From assembly GCA_964638245.1 (NCBI GenBank), contig CAZWZG010000173.1, forward strand, positions 1-5,894: 5,894 nucleotides of DNA, written 5' to 3'. Under the pieces are notes generated by a model that had not been told where the DNA came from, searched no databases, and was given only the letters and a program-made list of their open reading frames with translations. Below, piece by piece: positions 1-4,097 of this stretch. Within the stretch, counting starts at the first letter, position 1, and each line of letters opens with the position of its first letter. The position numbers and the translations under genes are program-made. This DNA comes from CAZWZG01 sp964638245 (lineage in GTDB: Bacteria; Pseudomonadota; Alphaproteobacteria; Rhodobacterales; Rhodobacteraceae).

Positions 1-967
1 GGGCGTGTTCACCGCCCTCCTCCAGCCCGGCGACACCATTCTGGGCATGAGCCTTGATGCTGGTGGTCACCTGACCCACGGCGCGCGACCCAACCAGTCG
101 GGCAAGTGGTTCAACGCGGTGCAATATGGTGTGCGCCAAGACACGCTTGATGTGGACTATGACCAGATCGCCGCATTGGCCAAAGAGCATCAGCCAAAAA
201 TGATCATCGCCGGTGGCTCGGCCATTCCGCGCCAGTTGGACTTCGCCAAGTTCCGCGAGATTGCCGACAGCGTGGGCGCTTTCCTTCTGGCGGATGTCGC
301 GCACTACGCGGGTTTGATCGCAGCGGGCGTGTATCCCTCGCCCTTCCCGCATGTGGATGTCGCCACGACGACGACCCACAAGACCCTTCGTGGTCCCCGT
401 GGCGGCATGATCATGACCAATGACGAAGCCATTGCAAAGAAAGTGAATTCCGCGATCTTCCCGGGCATTCAGGGCGGTCCCCTGATGCATGTGATCGCCG
501 CCAAGGCCGTCGCTTTCGGCGAAGCGTTGCGCCCCGAATTCAAAAGCTATCAGGAACAGGTCATTGCCAACGCCAAGGCGCTTGGGGATGAGCTGATGGC
601 GTCTGGTCTTGACCTTGTGACCGGCGGCACCGACAGCCACCTGTTGCTGGTCGACCTGCGCCCCAAGGGCGTCAAAGGCAACGCGACCGAGTCGTCCCTC
701 GGTCGCGCCTACATCACCTGCAACAAGAACGGCATTCCCTTCGACACTGAAAAGCCGATGGTCACCAGCGGTATCCGTTTGGGCACGCCCGCAGGCACAA
801 CCCGCGGTTTTGGCGAGCCCGAATTCCGCCAGATCGGCCGTTGGATCGCAGAAGTCGTCGACGGGCTGGCGGCAAACGGCGCCGAAGACAACGGCGCAGT
901 CGAGGCCAAGGTTCAGGCCGAGGTCAAGGCGCTGACGGCGCAATTCCCGGTCTATCCGAACCAGTGA
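1..967 (+). CDS. glyA: Serine hydroxymethyltransferase, 5' end outside window
   Basis: This cytosolic pyridoxal-phosphate enzyme converts serine and tetrahydrofolate to glycine and 5,10-methylene-tetrahydrofolate, the main entry of one-carbon units. About 321 residues are visible of the usual 415-435, so roughly 100 N-terminal residues lie before the window; the reading frame is open from the first base. Counting from the GTG at 5, the cofactor lysine is K126 in the signature TTTTHKTLRGPRGG (codon 380-382). D97 and H100 in DVAHYAG match the residues that hold the cofactor ring. R258 in TSGIRLGTPAGTTRGF matches the substrate carboxylate arginine. The C-terminus (FPVYPNQ) looks natural. The stop overlaps the GTG start of the next gene, which suggests co-transcription and translational coupling. 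The GTG at 5 is an internal valine codon, not the start. Confidence 0.97.
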   Translation, partial: GVFTALLQPGDTILGMSLDAGGHLTHGARPNQSGKWFNAVQYGVRQDTLDVDYDQIAALAKEHQPKMIIAGGSAIPRQLDFAKFREIADSVGAFLLADVAHYAGLIAAGVYPSPFPHVDVATTTTHKTLRGPRGGMIMTNDEAIAKKVNSAIFPGIQGGPLMHVIAAKAVAFGEALRPEFKSYQEQVIANAKALGDELMASGLDLVTGGTDSHLLLVDLRPKGVKGNATESSLGRAYITCNKNGIPFDTEKPMVTSGIRLGTPAGTTRGFGEPEFRQIGRWIAEVVDGLAANGAEDNGAVEAKVQAEVKALTAQFPVYPNQ

Positions 968-1719
968 GCACGCTGAGGACAGACATATACGAGGGGCCGG
1001 GCGACCGGCCTCTTTTGCTTGTGCATGGGCTGTTTGGGTCGGCGCGCAACTTTTCGACCATGGCGCGCAAGCTGTCGGATGAGCGCACGATCATCGTCCC
1101 CGACATGCGCAATCATGGCACCAGCCCGCGGTTTTCGACCCAGAGTTACTTCGATATGGCGGGCGACCTGGCCGCGTTGATTAATGAACCAATGGATGTC
1201 GTCGGGCACTCAATGGGGGGCAAGGCCGCGATGGTTCTGGCCCTCACCCAGCCGCAAAAGGTCGCCTCGCTGATCGTCGCGGACATTGCGCCGGTTGGGT
1301 ACAGGCATACTCAATTGCCGTTGATTGAGGCCATGCAACGGCTTGATTTATCAGGGATTTCGTCGCGACGCGATGCTGACAATGCTCTGGCACAGTCTGT
1401 AGCCGAACCTGCGGTTCGCGCCTTTCTGCTGCAATCGCTGGATGTCGCGGACAAGCGTTGGCGCTTGAACCTGGACGTATTGGCCACAGAAATGGACAAG
1501 ATCATCGGATTTCCGGCGATGAGCCAAAGCTACGAAGGTCCAACGCTGTTCTTGCGGGGCGGCAAGAGCGATTATGTCCAGGACGCGAGCCACGCCGAGA
1601 TAAATCGTCTGTTTCCCAACGCGACCCATCAGGAACTCCCCAATGCGGGGCACTGGCTTCATGCGGAAGACCCGAGCGGCTTCGAAGCCGCGTGCCGCAC
1701 CTTTTTGGCGGGGCTCTGA
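964..1719 (+). CDS. Alpha/beta hydrolase, YbfF-type esterase
   Basis: A 251-residue alpha/beta-hydrolase-fold protein, the usual size for the YbfF family of acyl esterases. The natural substrate cannot be read from the sequence. Visible elements are the oxyanion-hole HG in LLLVHGLFGSARNF (residues 18-30), the segment VPDMRNHGTSP, the nucleophile elbow GHSMGG with S83, the DIAPV segment with D107 typical of YbfF, a further acid candidate D203 in GGKSDYV, and the catalytic histidine H230 in NAGHWLH. I chose the GTG at 964 because it overlaps the glyA stop by four bases (GTGA) and puts the HG motif at the usual distance from the N-terminus. Upstream in-frame starts would lie deep inside glyA, and later ATGs would cut the fold. 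There is no clear Shine-Dalgarno, as expected for translation coupled to glyA. No signal peptide, so probably cytosolic. Confidence 0.9.
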   Translation: MSTLRTDIYEGPGDRPLLLVHGLFGSARNFSTMARKLSDERTIIVPDMRNHGTSPRFSTQSYFDMAGDLAALINEPMDVVGHSMGGKAAMVLALTQPQKVASLIVADIAPVGYRHTQLPLIEAMQRLDLSGISSRRDADNALAQSVAEPAVRAFLLQSLDVADKRWRLNLDVLATEMDKIIGFPAMSQSYEGPTLFLRGGKSDYVQDASHAEINRLFPNATHQELPNAGHWLHAEDPSGFEAACRTFLAGL

Positions 1720-1720
1720 C

Positions 1721-1906
1721 CTACTGCGCGATGTTGCGCGCGGCATTCGTTCCGGCGGAAGTCACGCCACCAGCCGCACGGGCGCTGGACGAAAAGCTGC
1801 TGCTCGCCGAACCAGACTTTGAGAAGCTCAAGCCACCGGGGCCTGACATGTCTTCCAAAAACACAACGGCGCCCACAAGGATCACCAGAATTGCGAGAAT
1901 ACGCAT
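1721..1906 (-). CDS. Small single-span membrane protein, function unknown
   Basis: A 61-residue protein that I do not recognise. Residues 2-17 (RILAILVILVGAVVFL) form one strongly hydrophobic segment, an inner-membrane anchor or uncleaved signal anchor; there is no lipobox cysteine. Residues 25-50 are a low-complexity Ser/Ala/Gly tail. The ATG at 1906-1904 is preferred over one 7 codons upstream because GGAG (plus-strand 1914-1917) sits 7 bases before it and the hydrophobic segment then starts at residue 2. Its stop is 1 base from the hydrolase stop, so the two genes converge with no room for a terminator. The leader carries a hairpin overlapping the ribosome site. The structured RNA described for 1987-2650 lies upstream on the same strand. 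Reality of the gene is likely from start signal and layout, but I have no homologue to name. Confidence 0.65.
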   Translation of the reverse strand: MRILAILVILVGAVVFLEDMSGPGGLSFSKSGSASSSFSSSARAAGGVTSAGTNAARNIAQ

Positions 1907-1916
1907 AGCTTTACTC

Positions 1917-1934
1917 CACTGCCCCAAAGCAGTG
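1917..1934 (-). promoter_or_regulatory. Leader hairpin abutting the ribosome site of the small membrane protein gene
   Basis: On the - strand CACUGC, loop UUUGGG, then GCAGUG form a perfect 6-bp stem. The last G of the stem is also the first G of the GGAG Shine-Dalgarno. The hairpin could therefore modulate ribosome access to the gene starting at 1906. The pairing is seen; the role is inferred. Confidence 0.35.
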
Positions 1935-1986
1935 TGTAACGCGTGACTTTGGCCACAGTTCGACGAGAATTTGAAAGGAATTTAGC

Positions 1987-2041
1987 AGAAAATCCGCGAG
2001 ATGTTGTTGCCAGACCGGTATCGGCCCGCTACATCTCGCGG
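1987..2041 (-). terminator. Probable intrinsic terminator of the structured RNA
   Basis: On the - strand CCGCGAGAUGU (2041-2031) pairs perfectly with ACAUCUCGCGG (2004-1994) across a 26-nt loop, and AUUUUCU follows at once (1993-1987). The long stem and adjacent U tract fit Rho-independent termination. The loop is longer than usual and the U run is only four before a C, so read-through into the membrane protein gene downstream is possible. Confidence 0.5.
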
Positions 2042-2142
2042 CACAGGTGCAGTATGACGCGGTCGCATCACTGACGCTAAAGGGGCCCGACTGCGGCAGA
2101 AGACGGGTCCCGACAGCGCTTTTCTCTAGCCAGTCCAATAAG

Positions 2143-2207
2143 TTAAGGCGCCAGGTGCTCAGACGCGGTCCTCGCATCGTGGGTTGCCCCACTCCCTGAC
2201 GCCTTAA
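2143..2207 (-). other. Three-way-junction RNA domain closed by a 13-bp helix
   Basis: On the - strand UUAAGGCGUCAGG (2207-2195) pairs with CCUGGCGCCUUAA (2155-2143): 13 continuous pairs, one of them U-G. Inside lie GUGGG-GCAA-CCCAC (2192-2179), a perfect stem with a GNRA tetraloop, and GAUGCG-AGGAC-CGCGUC (2178-2162), a 6-bp stem with one U-G. The two inner hairpins abut and could stack. It begins one base after the last tandem hairpin, so it is probably the 3' domain of the same RNA. Confidence 0.75.
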
Positions 2208-2208
2208 T

Positions 2209-2482
2209 GGTCCACTTTGCCCGAAGGCTCTGTTTCCCCGCCGCTTTGACCGAAGTCTCTGCGACGTTTGGATCGCTCCACCCGAAGGCTTTGCGTCCCC
2301 ACCACATCCGCCGAAGCGTTTGCAGTGCTTGGTCCATGTCCCCCGAGGGGCACGTGTCCCCATCGCTTTGACCGAAGTCTTGGCGATGTTCGGTCCGCCT
2401 CGCCCGAGGGCGTTGCGTCCCCACCGTTTTGGCCGAAGCCTCTGCGGTGTTTCGGTCCGGCTCGGCAGAGCCTTTCCGATCC
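2209..2482 (-). repeat. 61-nt tandem repeat, each copy two tetraloop hairpins, 4.5 copies
   Basis: Copies lie at 2209-2269, 2270-2330, 2331-2391 and 2392-2453 (the last 62 nt), plus a half copy at 2454-2482. On the - strand each copy is a 28-nt hairpin, directly abutting a 30-nt hairpin, with an A-rich 3-4 nt linker (GAAA, GAA, AAG, AAA) before the next. The 28-nt hairpins (2422-2449, 2361-2388, 2300-2327, 2239-2266) have a 6-bp outer stem, a 3x3 internal loop, a 3-bp inner stem and UUCG. The 30-nt hairpins (2392-2421, 2331-2360, 2270-2299, 2209-2238) have GG-GA opposite GA-CC, a 3-bp segment, a 3x3 loop, a 3-bp stem and UUCG or CUCG. Copies differ in sequence but keep the pairing, so selection appears to act on RNA shape. 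Confidence 0.85.
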
Positions 2483-2718
2483 GCTCCAACCCGCCTCGTG
2501 TCAGCCAAACCGACCAAGGCCGAAGCCTCACTCAATCCTGCTAACCCGTTGCAATCCTTCGCAGTTTCTCGCCTTCCCAGAAGGTCCAGCTTGTCCCCGC
2601 TCCAGACCCTAGGGGCCTTTGCGCGCCGCCCGGTCCGTTGCCGTCCCTTGCGGTAATAAAACATTCACATTGCACACCGCCGCACACAACAAAAAAGCAC
2701 TGCAGCATGAAAAATATG

Positions 2719-2727
2719 TGGGGATAA
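2719..2727 (-). promoter_or_regulatory. Near-consensus DnaA box
   Basis: TGGGGATAA on the + strand is TTATCCCCA on the - strand, one mismatch from TTATCCACA. It lies in the same orientation as the perfect box at 2754-2762, in AT-rich DNA just upstream of the structured RNA. Confidence 0.3.
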
Positions 2728-2753
2728 GGGGTTGAATAGGTTGGGGATTTCGC

Positions 2754-2762
2754 TGTGGATAA
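2754..2762 (-). promoter_or_regulatory. Perfect DnaA box
   Basis: TGTGGATAA on the + strand is TTATCCACA on the - strand, an exact match to the consensus TTATNCACA. A single 9-mer can occur by chance, but a near match 35 bases away in the same orientation adds some weight. Confidence 0.45.
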
Positions 2763-2948
2763 CCTGAAATTCTCGTGTGCGCCCAAGCCCTAAGTTGGGG
2801 AAAACTGCCCGATAAGCAGGCAGAGTGTGAAAACGTGATTTTCTGCGTCTGCGAAGGCATTTTTCCGCATTTTCGGCAACCCGCAATCAATCAGAGCGAG
2901 AATCGGTGCCCTCGACGCCACCTTAACAGGCCGGTCTTGAGATATGGC

Positions 2949-2977
2949 TTGAGGGGCGCTCGGGGGCCGCCTAGGGT
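2949..2977 (+). promoter_or_regulatory. Candidate promoter of the lipoprotein-rbsD genes
   Basis: TTGAGG (2949-2954), a 17-base spacer, then TAGGGT (2972-2977) match the housekeeping promoter at the most conserved bases (TTG; TA...T). Start of transcription would fall near 2984, leaving a leader of about 20 bases that contains the AGGGAG ribosome site. The -10 element is weak. Confidence 0.3.
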
Positions 2978-3002
2978 TTTGGCGACCATCAGGGAGCTTA
3001 TC

Positions 3003-3146
3003 ATGACCACCAAACTCACAGTTCTTCTTGCCCTTCTCGCCCTACCGTTCGCGACGGCGTGCGTTCCTGTCGCCCTTGGCGTGGGCGGCGCGATCGTGGC
3101 CGACGAGATTGTCGAGCAGGAACAGGGCGGCGATGGGCTGTTCTGA
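3003..3146 (+). CDS. Small putative lipoprotein
   Basis: A 47-residue product. After MTTK comes a hydrophobic stretch (residues 5-18) ending in FATAC with C20, which looks like a lipoprotein signal peptide. The -3 position is Ala rather than the usual Leu, so lipidation is probable rather than certain. The mature part would be only 28 residues: a Gly/Ala/Val-rich segment (residues 21-33) and an acidic end (ADEIVEQEQGGDGLF). The start is supported by AGGGAG (2991-2996) six bases before the ATG. It sits 3 bases before rbsD on the same strand, so the two are probably co-transcribed. Similar tiny lipoproteins occur in roseobacters as far as I recall, but I know no function. Confidence 0.75.
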   Translation: MTTKLTVLLALLALPFATACVPVALGVGGAIVADEIVEQEQGGDGLF

Positions 3147-3149
3147 GCC

Positions 3150-3530
3150 ATGAAGAAGACAGGCGTATTGAACGCGGAACTGTCACACGCCCTTGCGACA
3201 CTGGGGCATGGGGACATGCTGGTGCTCGGCGATGCAGGGCTGCCGGTGCCGCCGGGGGTGGCGTGTATCGACCTTGCGGTGACGGTGGGCGTGCCGCGGC
3301 TCTGGCCGGTGCTGGACGCCGTTTTGAGCGAAATGGAGGTTGAGCGGTCGGTGATCGCCGAGGAGGCCTCGGGCGAGGTTGCGGGCGGCTTTGCTGAGCG
3401 GTTGGGGGCGTCGGAAACGATGTCACACGAGGCGTTCAAGGCGCTGACGGGGGATGCTCGCGCCGTGGTGCGGACCGGGGAGACGACGCCTTATGCCAAC
3501 GTTATCCTGGTCAGCGGCGTGGTGTTTTGA
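3150..3530 (+). CDS. rbsD: D-ribose pyranase
   Basis: RbsD interconverts beta-pyranose and beta-furanose forms of ribose so that ribokinase receives the furanose. The 126-residue length is close to the family size. Diagnostic features are the start MKKTGVLN, H20 in LGHGD and D28 in LGDAGLPVP (catalytic and substrate residues in the family), the AEEASGE segment after VERSVIAEE, and the C-terminal RTGETTPYANVILVSGVVF, whose YAN element closes the neighbouring subunit's active site. The family forms cytosolic rings. The gene starts 3 bases after the lipoprotein stop with no strong Shine-Dalgarno, so coupling is likely. No ribokinase or ribose transporter lies in the window, unlike classic rbs operons, so its partners must be encoded elsewhere or it serves another sugar. 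Confidence 0.93.
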   Translation: MKKTGVLNAELSHALATLGHGDMLVLGDAGLPVPPGVACIDLAVTVGVPRLWPVLDAVLSEMEVERSVIAEEASGEVAGGFAERLGASETMSHEAFKALTGDARAVVRTGETTPYANVILVSGVVF

Positions 3531-3545
3531 GGGCACCGTACGCAA

Positions 3546-3587
3546 CGTCGGTATTACGTCGGTGCACCGTCGGTATTGCGTCGGTGC
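3546..3587 (+). repeat. Two tandem 20-bp repeats, 22-bp period
   Basis: CGTCGGTATTACGTCGGTGC (3546-3565) recurs at 3568-3587 with one change (A to G). Each copy contains CGTCGGT twice. The junction forms the palindrome CGGTGCACCG (3560-3569), and GCACCG at 3533-3538 is an inverted match to 3560-3565. It lies between rbsD and the Dabb gene. It may be a binding site or a processing/termination structure; no U tract follows. Confidence 0.6.
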
Positions 3588-3609
3588 GGATGTCGGCGCA
3601 TCGGGCATT

Positions 3610-3624
3610 TGCCGCGCTGCGGCA
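3610..3624 (+). other. Small hairpin upstream of the Dabb gene
   Basis: TGCCGC, loop GCT, GCGGCA form a perfect 6-bp stem. There is no following T tract, so it is not an obvious terminator; it may simply structure the leader of the gene at 3668. Confidence 0.3.
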
Positions 3625-3667
3625 GTGTTGCGCGCGCGGTGGGGTTACGAGGCGTTAAGGGGCAGCG

Positions 3668-3970
3668 ATGATCCAGCATATCGTTTTGTGCAAAATCCGC
3701 GCGGAGGTGAGCGCGGACGAGGTCGCGGCGATCTGGGCGGCGCTGGACGCGGTGCGGGACGTGGTGCCGGGGATGGGCGCGGCGTCGTTTGGGGAGAACG
3801 CCTCTCCCGAAGGGCTGGCGCGCGGGTATACCCATGGGTTTGTGATTGCGTTCGAGGATGCAGCGGCGCGGGATGCGTATCTGGTGGCGCCGGAGCATAA
3901 GGCCGCAGGGGCGCGGTTGGTGGCGGCGTGTGAGGGGGGTCGCGAGGGGTTGGTTGTGGTGGATGTTTGA
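3668..3970 (+). CDS. Dabb (stress-responsive alpha/beta barrel) domain protein
   Basis: A 100-residue protein that is essentially one Dabb domain, a ferredoxin-like fold that dimerises. The N-terminal strand MIQHIVLCKI with H4, the helix SADEVAAIWAALDAV (residues 15-29), the segment THGFVIAFEDAAARDAYLVAPEH (54-76) and the final strand LVVVDV are typical. Family members include stress-induced proteins and some small enzymes, so no reaction can be assigned. AAGGGG (3657-3662) lies five bases before the ATG, a good ribosome site. It follows rbsD by 137 bases containing the tandem repeat. Codon use is very GC-rich, in contrast to the methyltransferase downstream. Confidence 0.88.
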   Translation: MIQHIVLCKIRAEVSADEVAAIWAALDAVRDVVPGMGAASFGENASPEGLARGYTHGFVIAFEDAAARDAYLVAPEHKAAGARLVAACEGGREGLVVVDV

Positions 3971-4009
3971 GGTGACCAATTCTAAGATAACTTCAACTTA
4001 ACTCAATCT

Positions 4010-4022
4010 CTCATAAAATGAG
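4010..4022. promoter_or_regulatory. Palindrome in the methyltransferase leader
   Basis: CTCAT-AAA-ATGAG is a perfect 5-bp inverted repeat in an AT-rich 127-base gap (3971-4097) before the restriction-modification genes. TATATA at 4072-4077 could be the -10 element, though no well-spaced -35 is evident. Operators of this kind regulate many such systems; here it is only a candidate. Confidence 0.25.
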
Positions 4023-4097
4023 TGCAATAGCGCTGGACCCGGCATTTGGTGTCTTGAATTGGCGCACACGCTATATAAGGTGTAGTTCGGAGGCCAA

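Larger units (their letters stand above)
1987..2650 (-). ncRNA. Large hairpin-array structured RNA, unrecognised class
   Basis: Read on the - strand, nearly the whole stretch folds into consecutive local hairpins. In order 5' to 3' (plus coordinates): a GCAA-capped hairpin 2647-2632; hairpin 2618-2604; hairpin 2597-2583; a GGC-UUCG-GCC hairpin 2527-2518 or the competing hairpin 2519-2494; hairpin 2482-2454; four tandem pairs of hairpins 2449-2209; a 13-bp helix closing two hairpins 2207-2143; hairpins 2119-2074 and 2073-2050; and a final 11-bp stem 2041-1994 followed by AUUUUCU. The strand is set by several signs. C(UUCG)G and GCAA tetraloops exist only on this strand, the G-U wobble pairs in the stems would be A-C mismatches on the other, and the U tract follows the last stem here. 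An A-C mismatch at 2108/2085 is the one counter-sign. No protein frame survives, because the 61-nt repeat shifts frame at each copy. It is not tmRNA, RNase P RNA, SRP RNA, 6S RNA or rRNA by any motif I can see. The exact 5' end is unknown and I see no convincing promoter. Function is unknown. Confidence 0.75.
2651..3002. other. AT-richer intergenic region with DnaA-box-like sites
   Basis: No gene is supported in this 350-base gap. It is visibly AT-richer than the flanks, with an A6 run at 2691-2696 and TAATAAAA at 2654-2661. It holds a perfect DnaA box at 2754-2762, a one-mismatch box in the same orientation at 2719-2727, and a two-mismatch match at 2796-2804. Small inverted repeats occur at 2805-2823 (CTGCC/GGCAG, followed on the - strand by UUUU) and 2829-2843 (GAAAA/TTTTC). 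It separates the - strand RNA from the + strand lipoprotein gene, so divergent promoters are expected here. An origin-like or DnaA-regulated role is possible but none of the usual origin neighbours (dnaA, hemE, parAB, gidA) is visible. Confidence 0.4.

Noticed and set aside
841..963. Longer N-terminus for the hydrolase
   Set aside because: It would overlap glyA by about 125 bases and encodes an Arg/Gly-rich stretch unlike the family; the GTG at 964 fits.
1458..1946. 162-codon + strand frame
   Set aside because: Out-of-frame shadow of the hydrolase running across the convergent small gene; no family resemblance or start signal.
2209..2453. CRISPR array
   Set aside because: Units are diverged over their whole length and have no conserved repeat alternating with unique spacers; the structure is two hairpins per unit and no cas genes are present.
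1987..2650. A known RNA such as tmRNA, RNase P RNA, SRP RNA, 6S RNA or a tRNA
   Set aside because: None of their signature sequences is seen, and the 65-nt domain at 2143-2207 is a three-way junction, not a cloverleaf with TPsiC and anticodon loops.
1911..2664. Open frames of 173 and 206 codons on the - strand and 74-114 codons on the + strand across the repeat region
   Set aside because: They overlap each other in different frames, and the 61-base repeat period shifts the frame at every copy so no repeated peptide results. They are rich in Arg/Gly/Trp or Pro/Arg as expected from GC-rich noise, and changes between copies preserve RNA pairing rather than codons.
2805..2823. Intrinsic terminator on the - strand (CTGCC/GGCAG followed by UUUU)
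   Set aside because: The stem is only 5 bp with a 9-base loop, and no - strand gene lies upstream of it in the window; mentioned only within the intergenic entry.
2891..3439. 182-codon and related - strand frames opposite the lipoprotein and rbsD
   Set aside because: Antisense shadows with Arg/Pro/Ser-rich composition in GC-rich DNA; the + strand genes have clear family matches or start signals.
3454..3979. Long alternative frames over the Dabb gene, both strands
   Set aside because: Gly/Arg- and His/Arg-rich shadows with no domain; the Dabb frame has the family motifs and a good ribosome site.
4054..4077. TTGAAT and TATATA as a promoter for the methyltransferase
   Set aside because: The spacer is only 12 bases, too short for a housekeeping promoter; only the TATATA is noted as a possible -10.
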